In this document: positions 33,920 through 47,170 of the stretch, piece by piece
Layout: each line of letters opens with the position of its first letter
How positions within the stretch are numbered: position 1 is the first letter of the stretch
DNA from: Carnegiea gigantea
Taxonomy: Eukaryota > Streptophyta > Magnoliopsida > Caryophyllales > Cactaceae
Assembly: GCA_029747015.1 (NCBI GenBank)
Contig: JAKOGI010000833.1
Span: forward strand, 202,501-266,500
Length of the DNA stretch: 64,000 bases
Direction: 5' to 3'
The notes under the pieces: generated by a model
Told to the model about the DNA's origin: nothing
Seen by the model: only the letters and a program-made list of their open reading frames with translations
The model's database searches: none
Made by a program: the position numbers and the translations under genes

Positions 33920-36350
33920 AAATAAAAATGAAGATAGAGAAAATTAAGTTTGAGTGTTGTACCTTTACTAGCGAGAATTATTCCTGCAAGCCGCTATTTC
34001 TGCAAACATCTATCTCTTCAGTTCATCAAATGCACGTTGTTGCTCCTCTTTGTGCTTTTAGAATTCTTTTTGCTGTTGCTCTCTGCTTTCTTCTAACTCC
34101 TTTATCCTCTTCTCTTGTTCTTGTATCTTCTCCTGCTGCTTTTCTACTATCTTCTGTTGTAGAAGTTGCTGTCTTCCTTTGGTGTAAGGCTATATTGCGG
34201 TTTCTTTACCACGAAAATACCCTGATCTATGTGGTAAGACTTCTAATAGTATGTCCTCTTGTGTTCAGCAAGCCATATTACATCAGCAGTAGGCTTCACA
34301 TTGTTGTTCTCCTTTGTCTAAAGCACATTGCAAACATTGATGCATAAATAATTAAAAGGACTTGAAAAATTATGTGTACAATTAACTAGCAACAGGACTA
34401 ATAGGAGAAAGATGATCGACAAACGCATACCAATATGTCCTCTACTTCAGCAGAAGATAAATTCCCAGTTGTATGAGTGCATCTTTTATCAGATCATCGA
34501 TTTTATGAATTTCTTTCACTTATTTTCTACACAAAAATGGAATGTTCAAGTAAAATAACAGTAGTAAATAGCCAAGGACCATTTTGAGATGAGATCCCAC
34601 CTTAAATTCTGCAGAGCTAAAGCGTTTAACACAATATTCCCATTGATCTTGGGGAAGGTCAGCAGGAGGATTTCTCATACGTTCTTCATCTATTTTACCA
34701 CACTTAGGACTCTTGTAGTAGTAGTGCAAATGGGTTTTCCATATTCTATATAAACGCTACATCGTATCGATAACAAAAGCTTGCATCTTCAAATAACACC
34801 CACCTTCTTCAATCTCAAATTTATCCTTAAATACAATGTAAATAATTAGTGCAATGCCTTATGTGCATATATAAGCAAAACAATATATCACAATGCAAAT
34901 TTACCTGTATTTCCTTCCACATCCCATCACCAGCCCTTGCAAAGGCTTCCTGCCAATTTTTGACATCAAGTGGAGCCCTTGTCCTTACAATTCGACCACA
35001 CTCATTCACCAAATGTCGAGCATTATCACCAATTGCTCGATCTATTTTATCAGGTATAGAAATTGATAACTTTGATTGTTTTCCTTTGATTTTCATATCT
35101 ACTACATAGCTCTTGTACTTTCCCCTCTCTCTCTTTTTCTTGATCTTACTTGTTGCTGTAACAAACATATATGCCTTAACTTCATCACTATGGTCAAAAG
35201 CAATAGTACCCTATAAGTAACTAGTAAGTCTATAAATTTACCTTCATTATTTCCAACATTTCCATCAATAGTAGAGTTTGCAGAACCATGTATGCCTCCC
35301 CTTCTTGGTGGTCTAACATGCTCAAAATTGACATTGATAGGGTCAACTTTAACATCACATGGATTAGCGGCTTCTTGTGCTTCTAAAGTCGTACTCAGCC
35401 TCCCAGTAAAGTTGTTCATTCTGTTCTTCTTACCAGTTTGATTTGTCATATCTACATATGACATTTGACCACAAAGAAGACAATTAAGAAAACAATCCAA
35501 AATTAATTAGCAATTAAGGTATGATCACCCAAAATAAATAGTGAAATAGAAATTACTTGGGGGTCTATTACTTTAAATTTGGTCTTGCTGGTGTTGTTTT
35601 ATAAAAAAAGTAGTTACATAGTACCTTCAAAGTTTTTTTAAAATGACCACAACTTTAGGAAACAAGAAAACACTTGCCCTCCGTTCTTGATAAAGCATTT
35701 CCCTCGGACTCATCATCACCTAGGATCATCTCATTTTCTTCAGCTTGTCCATCATTGTCAATTGAGTTTGAAGATATGATACTTCACCATTTATAGTATG
35801 ATTGGACTTGCTCCCCATTGGTCTCCCATTACTTGTTTGTAGTTAAGTTTAACTTAATGTAAAACACAATCAACATTTATATGAAACAGAATATGAAAAG
35901 TGATACGTAGATCGCAATGGACCTCTTTCAAACACAGTTTGGTCATCTTCCACAAGACCTTCATCATTTCTTTGGAGTTCATCATTCATAGCAGAATAGA
36001 CAAGGGCCCTTCTAGTTGTATTCATATTGCCTCCCCTTCCTGTTCATAATTTCTCAACTAAGCCACCTTTCTTTTTTAAAAGTAATATGCATATAAAATA
36101 TCAATAATACGTTAAATAATCCATCTAATCATTTGTTACCATTAGTTTATAACCTTGTATAAGCCGATCATTTCTAGCAACTTGATCACCTTTGCCTGAA
36201 GAAAATGTGGTTTTTCCAACTACCTTACCAACGTACCCATCTCTATCACGATGTCGACAGCTAAGAGTACCATTGGAGGACGTCACTCCCCTCCCCTCTA
36301 TATTACGGGTGACTTTATTCTTGCCTCTTCCTCTTCCAATCATCATCTAG
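33920..36350 (-). pseudogene. Second CACTA gene: Ptta/En/Spm-type protein with coiled coil, broken
   Basis: Minus-strand exon pieces, in order: a basic Gly/Arg-rich start (36346-36125, MMIGRGRGKNK), acidic pieces near 35990-35690, and 35500-35260 with RPPRRGGIHG. The domain core at 35168-34900 has ISIPDKIDRAIGDNARHLV, then RTRAPLDVKNW and MWKEIQ. It continues at 34830-34590 with RLYRIWKTHLHYYYKSP and RMRNPPADLPQDQWEY. This is the plant transposase Ptta/En/Spm domain ('APL..K.W.....IW..I', 'YR.W...LH..Y', 'PP.....QW'). A Gln/Glu/Lys-rich coiled coil follows at about 34200-33990 (KQQEKIQEQEKRIKELEES). There is a stop at about 34757-34765 and several in the coiled coil. In En/Spm the second product binds the subterminal repeats; that role here is inferred. 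Confidence 0.75.
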
Positions 36351-36722
36351 CACAAACAAGTACTATAAAAACCGAAATAAGCACACAAGGAAAGCTGATT
36401 GGTGTTCTAATGCATATGCAAGTCAAAGTTATATAATGAAAGCTATAAGAGGGTTGTTGTTTGGGCAGTTGTATAATACGAAAATTAAATCAGCAAACTA
36501 ATAACTGAATTAAAAAACTACAATGAATCTGAAACATAAATGTCTTTGTGATTATTAAATGAAACAGTACGAAAAGTTAATCAACAAATAATAACTGAAT
36601 AGAAAATCTACAATGACGCCCAAACATAAAAGTCTGTGATTATTTTTCTTTCTTACAAGTCTCAGATACAAAAAAGCTAGCAAATAAATAGTTCTTTGGA
36701 AAAAAGAAAGAAAAACTTATGC

Positions 36723-39700
36723 TTAATCTTGTGACATATCATTGTCGAACTCCTCTTCTTCTTCACTGGAATCATGGAAAACTTCAATGTCTCCATGATC
36801 AACAAAGTCATTTTCTTTGTCACTCTTTCCAACAACATTCTGGACCATTTTCACCACACTAGCCTCTTTTTCAACAAAAGTCATTTGTAGACCAAGAGTT
36901 TATCAAATATTCATCATTGGCATGCTTGAATATATGGCCTTCAACATCCACTTGTACTTGTTGATATGCATCAACATTTATAACTTGTTCCTCAGAATCT
37001 TTGTCGGGCATATCATACAGATCCCGAGGTTGTGTCTTTATAACAAATTCCCAATCATGAGATCTTGGATCTTGTATGTAGAATACTTGTTCCACTTGTG
37101 ATTCCAGAATGAAAACCTCATCTGTTTTCAAATATGCAGACCTTTTTACACTTATCAACCCATATTCATCTACCTTATAGCCTCTACCAAGGTGTTGTAC
37201 ATCAAACCAATCACACTTGAAAACAAATACACGATTACCACTAGGGTAATGCAACTCATATATGTCTTTTAAAACTCCATAGTATTCCTTATCAGATGAA
37301 TCGTCCCCTCTAACCATAACTCCATAGTTTTGGGTTTTTCTATTATCAGATCGACTTTCTGTATGAAAACGAAACCCATTTACAATATATCCAGAATAAC
37401 GTCTCACAACCTTCGAAGGAAAGCAAACCAAGTTGTATAGGTCATCATCAACACATCCTTGTCTACGCATACTATGCACCTATTCAAAGAAATCGAAAAG
37501 GGCGAAAAAATTAAAGGCCATCATAGCTAGGGAGTCAACCTATCAAGTTCAAGTTTAAAATAACCTAATACATATATGTTCATGAATCCATTTGGCAAAT
37601 TTCGACTTATGCCTTTTGTCCAAATTTATTGGACCTTCTCTTTGTAATTCCAACTTATGCTCCCTATATATAAAAGAATTTTAGCATTAGTTTCAATACT
37701 AACCAATCCATATTATGTTAATTGAGGAAAAAAATAAAAAACAAACTTACTCAACAAACTCGACTAGTTCATCATAATTGTGAAGGACATATAGATGGAT
37801 TTGATTCAACTCCTCGAAACTGAGGTCTTTTGGCACACCTTGTCCTAGAGGATTTCCAAGTGGCCCAAATAGTGTGAACTTGCTTTTGGAAGGGCTATCA
37901 TGAGAACTGACATCATCATTTCTTCCATTTCGAGTAAATTTAGTGTCAATATCATTCATGTATCTTGAACAGAATGTTAGACACTCGTCTGCAAGATAAC
38001 CTTCTAAAATACAACCTTCAGGATGTGCTCGGTTACGGATGTATTTTTTCAAGATACGCAGATACCTAAGTAAATGAATTTATGTGCAACTAGTTTAGTT
38101 AATGTACTCCAAGAGAATGAAAAAACACTTACAAAATAGGTATCTAACCTCTCTATTAGGTACATCCATCGATATCGTACAGGACCTATAACTTTCGCTT
38201 CTGCTGCCAAGTGTATCACTAAAGGCACCATGATATCAAAAAATGTAGGTGGAAAGACCATCTCAAGCTTACATAATGTATACGGGATTTGTCTTTCCAA
38301 AATATCAAGTTCCTCTTGAGTAATGTTCTTTGCGCAAAGATTCCGAAAAAACATACTTAACTCAATCAAGGGCTCAAACACATTCTTCGGCAAGAATCCA
38401 CAAATAGCAAAAGGAAGGAGTTGCTCAATGAATACATGATGGTCATGGCTCTTCAAACAAGAAATTTTTTTCCCGTTGTCTTTCACACATCGAGATATGT
38501 TTGATAAGTATCCATCAGGAGATTTTAGTTCTTCAAACATCTTACATAAAGCAGCCTTAGCATCTGAGTTCAATGTATAGCATGCAACAGGAATTTGCAC
38601 TTTATCTCCATCCACAATAGGGTGTAACTCCTTCCTAATGCCCATGTTCGTCAAATCAATTCGAGCCTTTATAGTATCTTTGGTCTTCCCTTTAATATTC
38701 AACAAAGTGCCTAGAATATTCTCAGAAACATTCTTCTCAATGTGCATAACATCTAAGTTATGGCGAATTTTTAGTTTCCTCCAATAAGGCAACTCAAAAA
38801 AGATGCTTTTCTTGTGCCAACCATATAAATTATTAGATGCATTCCATTTTCTCTTGTTACCTACAAGTTTACCACATTTGTCCTGGGTGAATTGACTATA
38901 GTGGGTCAATACTTCATCCCCAGTCAAAGGTGTTGGTGCTATCCCTTTCTCCTTCGTATTATCAAAAGATTTTGCATCTTGCCTCCACTTGTGATTAAGC
39001 GGCAATCAACGACGATGTCCCAAATAACCTCCTTTATTTTTTAGCGACGTGCGTCTAGTTTCCTTATTACACGCAGGACAAGCAAACTGACCTTTTGTTG
39101 ACCAACCAGATAAATCAGCATATGCAGGAAAGTCACTAATAGTCCATAAAACGGCCGCATGCAAGGCAAAATTCTCTCTAGAATACGCATCATATGTTTG
39201 TACTCCTTCCTCCCAAAGCTCATTTAGTTCTTCAATGAGCGGCTGAAGATACACGTCTATATTCCTTCCAGGAGATGTAGGCCCAGGTATAAGTAAAGTT
39301 AAAAGGAAAGAATGAGGTTTCATACACAACCAAGGAGGCAAATTATAAGGAATAAGAACAACAGGCCAAATGCTATGTTGTGAATCCTTAAAAGGTTGAA
39401 AGCCATCGCAAGCTAATCTAAATCTAACATTACGAGCATCTCCTGCAAATTGGGAAAACTCCTCATTGAATGACTTCCAGGCAATAGAATTAGCTGGATG
39501 TCTCATTACCCCATCTTCATTCATCCTTATGCTATCTCATGTCTTTAGCCGTCTTTCTCGACATATACAACCTTCGTAGTCGAGACTTTAGTGGAAAATA
39601 GCGTAGTACTTTGCAAGGTGCTTCTTTACCTCTAGATGGGCCTTTCTCAATAGTTTTTCCTTTAGGCAAACCACCAGTAAGGCATTCATTCAAATGTGCA

Positions 39701-40401
39701 TATTCACGCCAATATAGGATGCAATCGTTGGCGCAAGCATCAATTTTTATACATTCAAGCCCCAACTCATTAATAAGCTTCTTGGCCTCATAATATGAAT
39801 CAGGTAGGGCAGCTCCCCATGCTTGGCATTGTAACTTGAGTAAACTATCAAAAGAAGAGTCACTCCAATTGTTCAGAACTTTCAAGTGTAATAGTTTCAC
39901 AATATATGACAACTTCGACATTGTTTCACCATTTGACGACAATGGCTCCTGATATTCTTTCAAAAGCCGATAAAACTTAGCTACTTTACCTGTTGGTTGT
40001 TCATATATATGCTCCTCAATATCCTTCTCATTTTCTATTCCCAAACCCATACTAGCTACACCACACGCATCTTCCAACATATTAACTTCATCACTATCAT
40101 AACCACCCTCATTCTCATTATTTTCCCTACAATTATCTTCATCAAATTGGTCAACACTTTCACCATGGAACTCCCACGTAGTGTACTTTTCATATATTCC
40201 GCACCTAAGCAAATCAAACCTTACTTCCAACCTAGTTTTCATTAATAAATTTCGACATTTGTCACAGGGGCATCTAATAGTGAGTGTATTCTTCTCTTCC
40301 TCTCTAACATCTCAGAAAGCAAAATTTAGAAAAGCATCAACCCCATCTATGTAATCATGCAACGATCGATTTAGTTCCATCCATTCTTTCTTTAAAGCCA
40401 T
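36723..40401 (-). pseudogene. TNP2-type CACTA transposase, broken
   Basis: The catalytic transposase gene of the element. The minus-strand ATG is at 40401. Domains in order: transposase-associated N-terminus (start MALKKEWMELNRSLHDYI, then PCDKCRN near 40260), TNP2/transposase_21 catalytic region (40240-38300; landmarks FYRLLKEYQEPL, NDCILYWREY, FACPACNKET, LDVMHIEKNVSENILGT), DUF4218 (to about 37750; PYTLCKLEMVFPPTFFDIM), DUF4216 (37480-37010; YSGYIVNGFRFHTESR, FVFKCDWFDV), and an acidic tail ending at 36723 (HDSSEEEEEFDND). Two small introns can be placed because splicing restores the family pattern: 38148-38066 and 37750-37664. A third lies near 37570-37490. Defects: in-frame TGA at 40314-40312, a stop and frameshift at 39540-39525, TGA at 39008-39006, and a frame change near 36880. 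It cannot make a full transposase. Confidence 0.9.
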
Positions 40402-41990
40402 TTCCTACACTCAAAATAGTAAATTTGTTAATAAGAATCTATGTCATCAACAAATCTAGTTAGCGACGACCAATTTAAAATGCTTACAATTTTAATTTTT
40501 ACTCAATGAAAACGAAAAGAGAATTAAAGTATAGATATACAAACCAATTACTATGAAACAAACTTTCCAAATTTAAAGCCATTCCCTACACTCAAAAATG
40601 AATCATATTTATCTTTTTCCTTAAAATGAAAAAAGGCTATAATACCCTATACTCTCTTCAATGAGCCTAATAAAGTTCCTACTGTTTCTTCTTTGCTGTT
40701 ATACATTCCACTTGAGTAAAAAATTAATGTTACTTATCTTGCCTAATATTCACACATTCAAGGGCAGGGGTCAACTTCACCTTACTATAGTGAACCATGT
40801 TTACTTATTTCAGTCAAGACATTCAAACTTTTCAGATTTCTTGTTCATATTGTTTCAGATATTACTAACATACAAAGGGCAATTATCAGTAGGTACAGTT
40901 ATAGAATGAGATAAAAATGAAAAGATTCATAAATGCACAGGGCTAACTTAGGAAAATAAACTCATACAACGACAAGGCTCAGAACTCAGGAAATTAAACC
41001 CATTATTTAACATGAACTAAACCCAGAAGAAGTTCTCAAAGATTCATAAATGTAGAGGGCCAACTTAAATCTGATCCCAGAAATTAACGTGATATCAAGA
41101 CGATATAGCACCAGGCCACCTTAAACCATTATTTAACAGAGGGCCTACTTAAACCATTATTTAACAAGGCTCAAAAACTCATCAGCATGATATAGCATGA
41201 ACTAAACCCAGAAATTAACTGACCCCCACTTAAATCTGAGATAGAGTATGTAAATCGTCCAAAATGGAAAAAGAAAATTTCTGATGTAGCATGAAAACAC
41301 CTCATAATCTTTATTTAAATTTCTCAAATATTCATCAATCGCTACTCAAATTTCTCTTTCCTAAATGGAAAAAGAAATTAAAATTCGTCCAAAATTCAAT
41401 AATTCGTGAGGATCTCTGCTTATTATTCCCACAAATTCGTCCACAGATTTGAGACAGAGTATGTAAATTGTGATGAATTTCATATCAAGATGAAGATAAT
41501 TACCTAATAATTTCCTAAATTCAACACCCGTTCAGTATCAGAACCACCAGGCCACAACCCCCATGTGAGTTAGCGAACAGCAACACCACCAGGCCGGAAC
41601 TGAGCGCAGCGTGATGAAGAATGCAATTGATGAAGGAGATGTGGGGGATGGAGATGTGAGGGATGAAGGAGAAGTGCGACATAATTGAATAAATGTAGAG
41701 GGCCTTCGTTCTCTGCTTGTTCTTGATTATTCTTCAGCGTGCTTAATACCCAGTTGATCGCTAGAGCTAGGTTATTCCACCTGCCTCCTTTTCCTTTTTT
41801 TTTTTTTTAGACAGACAACTTTTTTAAACGTACACAAATACTAAAAACCTATTTTTGTTATTCTTTAAAAAAATTTATGATAATAATAATAATAATTGTG
41901 ATAATAGTATGATAAGTATGGGATTTTGTGTTTATTTTAGGCTTTTTTATTTAATTACTAAGATGTTTCCCAATTGTATCTTCTTATGTT
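40402..41990. other. CACTA 5' non-coding region
   Basis: The putative promoter/leader of the transposase gene on the minus strand. It is A-rich on the plus strand, with repeated phrases such as 'aaaccattatttaaca' (41130-41170) and 'gattcataaatg' (40925, 41041). No gene is seen. Confidence 0.45.
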
Positions 41991-42308
41991 TAGCAACAAC
42001 ATGTTGTTACAGTAAAAGGACTACAAAATTGGCAACAATTCGGGACATTGCCACAAAAAAGCCTAGTAATTTGCAATGACATAAGTTGTTGCAATAGAAA
42101 GGCTTCAACATATGCAACGACAACCATTGTTGCCATAGGAGGACTTCAATGCCCACCAAAACTTCGGTTGTGGGGGAGCCAAAATTATCAGTTTCGGTAA
42201 CACGATGTGACAACAACATATCACTGTCGTTGCAATATACATTTTAGGCAACAACTATTACTATGTCGTTGCTAAAGTTTGTTGCAAAAAATGCATTTTC
42301 TTGTAGTG
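41991..42308. repeat. CACTA right terminus with subterminal repeats
   Basis: Variants of GTTGTTGC/GTCGTTGC at about 42002, 42084, 42125, 42226 and 42266 precede the terminal repeat ending CTTGTAGTG at 42308. Confidence 0.8.
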
Positions 42309-42489
42309 TGGCTTAGAGAAATGCTTTCTTACCGCCATGTCTTAGCAGAGATTCGTATACTCCCACTTAAATTAAGACCTATCATCTTGCTTCCATTTGG
42401 AATAAGAATAGGATCACTTTCATTCGCTCTTGATAATAAAGGTGGACCTTGATGATAAATTTATTCATCATTAATTAAAATCCTCCCAC

Positions 42490-42985
42490 TTAAATGAAGG
42501 GATTCAATTTGGTTTGGAGAGCTAATAGAGTTACATCTTAATCTATCTCACCCTTCGTTAGAAATTCATTCTTTAGAATGTAATATATATTTGTTAAGTT
42601 TCAGTTGTACTCCCATTGTCTTACAGCCCAATGATTCAAAAAGCTATAAAGGTCAGAGTATCTCATAAAGACACTCTTCCTTCCTGCTTTAGCATTTTCA
42701 TATGAGGGCTTGTGTTCATGGGTTGTACACCTCTGAGGTCCAAAGACTCTCGGATTGGGCTCTAATCCATAGCTCATATGGAGTGGTGACATCTTACTTT
42801 ACAAATAGAAGGTTAAGATCACAGATTGCAACAAAAGGAGATCTCCTTAATAGGGGATTCACAAATTTTGTGCAATTATTGATCCTACTATATCAAAGAG
42901 CATTCTATTTTCTTTCTCCACAATAACATCTTGTTGTAAGCTTTTAGGATGGTTAGCTAATAAACTATTCCTTTTTCATCACAAT
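42490..42985 (-). pseudogene. Copia integrase, C-terminal piece
   Basis: Minus strand, several frames: AENRMLFDIVGSIIAQNL near 42905-42855 (pattern 'ERxNRTLLDMxRSMLxxAxL'), TPYELWI near 42785, and RKEECLYEIL near 42665 ('KxxxFIGYS'). These are the end of the copia integrase and the following linker. It is separated from the upstream integrase piece (45862-46330) by solo LTR B. Stops and frame changes abound. Confidence 0.65.
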
Positions 42986-45861
42986 TGTAACGTCCCTCAA
43001 TTAAGTATGTTTCACTGTTTGCAATTACTATTCTGATTTCCTTAATTACAACTGATAAACCCAATGATTGTGGCATTACCGCCATCTAAAAAAGATAAGG
43101 TTTGAAGCATGTGTACTAGAAATAACATAGCTAGGCATAGCTTCAACCACAGACATTCATACATGATCAAACAGTATACAGTCAACTGTTAACCAACACA
43201 ATGTTTATACACCATAGTAAAATAATTCACCATATAATCTACATCTCCATCCATTGAAGATTTCAAAATATAACTTCAAAAGATGCATGCACTATATCAC
43301 TGTTGATCCATCCAAATTCCCTTATTTAACTTATTTTCTTCAGCTGTTTTGCTAGCATGAGGGCGATTCATTGAGCATTTGCCTAAAATAAAACATGAAA
43401 AATATTTCGAATTGTGAGCCGAAGCTCAGTACAAGCATTCTTGTATTGTTAAAAGATCTCTGTATAAATTAGTTAGGCGCCCACTTTGTAATTCATTTTA
43501 AGTTAAAATAATGAATGAGATGAATGCAAACTGTAATTGCTAGTTATTATCTGATAGTGAACCCTCTTGATGTTATTAAGATCTATGGATAGGTGTACAC
43601 CTGCCAAGTTGATCGGGGCACCTGGCCTAAAGCTGCGTAGGTAATTGAAGGGCAATGCCTTGTAATTGATAACTGATGGGGTCACTAATTATGTGACACA
43701 TCACGGATTAAACTGATTCATTGATGTACTTACCAAAACATTATAATTTTGATAAATACGTGCTAATTTCTAAAGATACAGGCAATGAACATACCTGAAG
43801 TCTTTAAAATGCAATCTCACTTGATAATACTTATGCATAATGGGGAATGATAGACCAGGCCCCGTTCCTGCTTAACGAATGTAGTTATAGGTAAATGCAG
43901 TTAGTAAACAACTTTCACTCCCATAATTTTTGACTTTATAGAAATCGATTAATAAAAAGGGCATCCACAATTCAAACAATTCAATATAGGATAAGTTATA
44001 TTAAAATGATTTTGAAAAATAAATAAGTTAGGGTCATCGAACTCAAAGTAAAACAAATTGAAGCAAAATAGACCAAAATGAAATAATTGAGGTGATATGA
44101 AAGGACTTTAATGGATATAAGTGAAATATGAGTTTTTGATGTTTTTGAAATTAATAATGAAAGGTTTAATGCCAAGAGGGGTGTTGTGGGGTTCATGAAA
44201 GCTCTTATAACCCTAGTTTGGCTTGATAGACACCGATCTTGAGTCATCACTCTCCTTACTACTCAAATTTCATTCTCATGCCAATGTAACTTGGTTTTGC
44301 AACCCATGTGAGCTTCTATACATAATCAAAGTTGTTGAAGTTACTAAACTTTTTAATTTCTTTACAATATCCATAATCACATAGAAACTCCTGATAATAT
44401 TTTCAAATGTCACAATTTCTTTCTTTCTTCATATTATCGTTTGAAGGTCCACTTTAGAAAATCCATATCTTTCACTCCTGATGTCCAATTAGGCTATAAA
44501 ACCACAGTATGAAAAGCTTAGGAAGTCTCGCAAAACTTTCATTCATAGTGCAAAACCCAATTCCACAACTCGATCCCTAAAATTGAGCTGAAGCACAACT
44601 GTGCCTAGCTTGGGTCTGTCCTATGCAGTCTTAGCAAAATGACCACAACGTTTTTCACACAATTCAGAATAAAGTGATTCAAAATGAATTTGAAAGCTAA
44701 CTCATGGATCTAGACCCACCAAAAATTATAATTTTTTGATGGGTTAAACAGTACCAGTTTAATCTCAAAGAAACCCCTGTTTTGGGTCTGTTCACAGCCC
44801 TATGCTTTCTCCCTTTTCTTCACATAATTTCCCTCTAAAATCATTCTTTAAAATCATTTGACAAAGCATTGTTCCTTCTCATCACCTTACAAAGCCATAT
44901 TAATCAAAATCACTACATGATCATCTTTACATGTTTTGCAATCATGCTTTCCACAAAAACACTTAGAATGCTTCCATAACCCCATCTATTTACATAAATA
45001 AATAAAGCAACCTCCTTTAATTATTTGTTGAAATTTTCATATTCCATCCATTTTGATAAAAACTCAATAACATCATTAATCAAGTCTATAATACAACCAA
45101 ACCCCAAATTCTATTAATGAACTCAAATAAACTCACTTGATGCCAAAGATTAAACTAAATCATGCATGGCTATAAAATTCAAAATTAAACAAGATAAGGG
45201 TTAGAGATTACCTTACTTTAAGCTTGGATTTTGAGAGATGGAGGTGATGTTTGGGGTTTGTGGGAGTTGAGGGGGTGACACCTGGTGTTGGGCTGACTGG
45301 TGGCTGAGAGTGGCAGCAGGCACCAGAAATCAGTAGCAGTAGGTTGGGCAGGGGCTAGCCATGGAAGGGGAGAGAAGAGGAAGAAGAGAGTTTGGGCTTT
45401 GCTTAGTCAAAAATCTTTTGATTTGTCTAGATTTTACTTAGCTGATTTTTATCGTTCCTAAAATATCGTTTTGCTAATTAAAATTAGGTACAAATGATGG
45501 TGATCAACTTAATTTATTTGCACCAAAATTTTCGGGCCACAATTTGACCCCAAAATGAATCAAGCCGCAATTTAGGTCCAAATGAATTGGGCCAAACTAA
45601 ATGAATTTGGGCCTAAATTTTTGCTTGGTTAAAAATTAAATTTTTATGACAATATGGAAGATAATTTATCACCTAATCATATTTACCAAGGCCTAATGTC
45701 GATTCACCCGAAATTGTTATGGTAAATGAAACTCGAATTATAAATTGGGGCCCAAAATGAATTCTCCCAACCAGGATGATTAAATGAGATAAATAAACAT
45801 AAAAAATTAATAACGTGGTTTAATTAAATAAATAAATATGATTTTGGGTCGAGCTATTACA
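42986..45861 (-). mobile_element. Solo LTR B (Ty3/gypsy type)
   Basis: 2876 bases, TGTAACGTCCCTCAATT at 42986 to CGAGCTATTACA at 45861 on the plus strand, flanked by identical ACAAT (42981-42985 and 45862-45866). There is no internal region, primer site or polypurine tract, so it is a solo LTR left by LTR-LTR recombination. Its orientation is taken as minus by homology to LTR D (primer site) and LTR E (polypurine tract). It contains a GC-rich leader-like block (45235-45400) and intron-like signals at 43794 and 43383. It splits the integrase of the nested copia element. Confidence 0.9.
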
Positions 45862-46330
45862 ACAATAGTGCCAACAAATATTTCGTAATGATTGGTCTTT
45901 AAGGCCTTAACCTCTTTAGTTTATTTGACTTTCAACCAAGCTTACATGTTTTCTAAATGACTTATCGCTTTAGACTCATCTGAGGTTAAATAAACAAGAC
46001 CAAATTAAGTGAAATGTGATGAAACATAGAAGCTCTATGCCTATTATCGTATTCATTGAACCATTAATGTTCAAAGGAATTAACTACAATGGAGTTAAAG
46101 CTCTTACTAACCTTTAAAAATTAAATGGTTTTCTTATTGTTTTTCCTGCTACACTCTGCTTACAAGTGGGTCAGTCCATTTATATTTGCTAACAAATCTT
46201 ATTTTGCTAACTTTTGCATATATATGCTTTTGACCCATATGGCCTTGGTTAGCATGACAAATAAACATTTCACATCAATATAATCATGCAAATATAGAAA
46301 AACAAACACTTGGATTAATGGAACAAATAC
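45862..46330 (-). pseudogene. Copia integrase, N-terminal piece
   Basis: The minus strand reads CHANQGHMGQKHIYAKVSK near 46250-46195 ('H..LGH.G...I..L'), then FGLVYLTSDESKAISHLEN near 45990-45930 ('YxWVYLLKxKSEAxxxFxxF'). These are integrase landmarks. Many stops. It continues across solo LTR B at 42985. Confidence 0.6.
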
Positions 46331-47170
46331 ACAATCCACTATAAGCAAACCACTTCTAATAAAATAGAACCAAAACTGAAGCTGTTCTTAAACAAAACTA
46401 ACTAGGCTTCAATACCATAAACATAGCCAAATAAAACCAATGTAGCAACATTATTCTAACAAAACTTGGGCGCCAGTAGGTTTTTACATAGGATAGGGTA
46501 TCGGCCGGTATGCAGGACTAGCTTGTATGTTTCGATTCCTCTAACAATTGCATTGTTGTTGTCTCCTCATGTGTCCTTATTAAACCAAGTAAGAACCTGC
46601 TGGAAGCTTAATAAAGCCTCTTGTTTCCTAACTCTTTGGTTTGGATTCCTGAGCCTATAATCCACATAGGATTAGCTTCAGAAATAAAACTACAACTAGC
46701 AACACAAAAGTCACTAGGAGATATTGCCGAATACCTTCTTGGGCTTAGTGCAGTCACGAGCATGCTCAGCCACTTGGTCATAGTTGAGGCACTTAGCTTG
46801 AAATCCTTCTTCGTTGCACATTTTTCTTTGCCTTGTTGGTCATGCTTAGGTTCCCCATTTGACTCAACCTTGCTAATCTATTTCCTTTGGTTCTTCCTTT
46901 TAGAACCATTTCTTTAATTAGAGGTTGACATTGCTTCTGCACCTGTCTTTTCAACGGCCTCCGGTTGTTCTTTCTGTAGCTCAAGTCATCACCTAATGTC
47001 CTCAAAAGTGAGGATATGCTTTGTTCGAGACAAGACTAATATGTCCTTAGTCATTAGGCAAGGAACGGATCACGGCTTGAATGTGTTGCTCATCAGTCAA
47101 TTCCTAGCCCATTTTAGCTAATTCACTAATCATGTTTGACATGTGCCCCAGGTGCCCCCTTATGAAGACA
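46331..47170 (-). pseudogene. Copia gag end and protease region, broken
   Basis: Minus-strand pieces: GHLGHMSNMISELAKMG near 47150, TDEQHIQAVIRSLPND near 47095 (gag pattern 'MxxxIxxLxxxGxxLxDExxxxxxLxSLP'), basic stretches KRQVQKQ and NKAKKNVQ near 46900-46810, then NYDQVAEHARDCTKPKK near 46770-46730. The last is a decayed CCHC zinc knuckle whose first Cys pair is partly lost. MWIIGSGI at about 46655 sits where the protease 'WxxDSGA' site belongs; Asp is replaced by Gly. Multiple frameshifts. Confidence 0.7.

Larger units (their letters stand above)
30962..42308 (-). mobile_element. CACTA (En/Spm-type) DNA transposon
   Basis: The left end is CACTATAAGAAAAT (30962) and the right end is the complement of CACTACAAGAAAAT (42308), 13 of 14 bases alike. 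Flanking triplets are CGG and TGG, consistent with the 3-base target duplication of CACTA elements after one C-to-T change. Both ends carry clustered copies of a GTCGTTGC-type subterminal motif. Inside, on the minus strand, are a TNP2-type transposase gene and a second gene with a plant Ptta/En/Spm domain and coiled coil. Both are broken, so the element cannot move by itself. It sits in the copia pol between integrase and RT. Confidence 0.93.

Noticed and set aside
33928..34347. 139-codon plus-strand frame rich in Leu/Ser/Phe
   Set aside because: Antisense to the Gln/Glu/Lys coiled coil of the CACTA second gene.
34849..35109. 86-codon plus-strand frame
   Set aside because: Antisense to the Ptta/En/Spm domain of the CACTA second gene.
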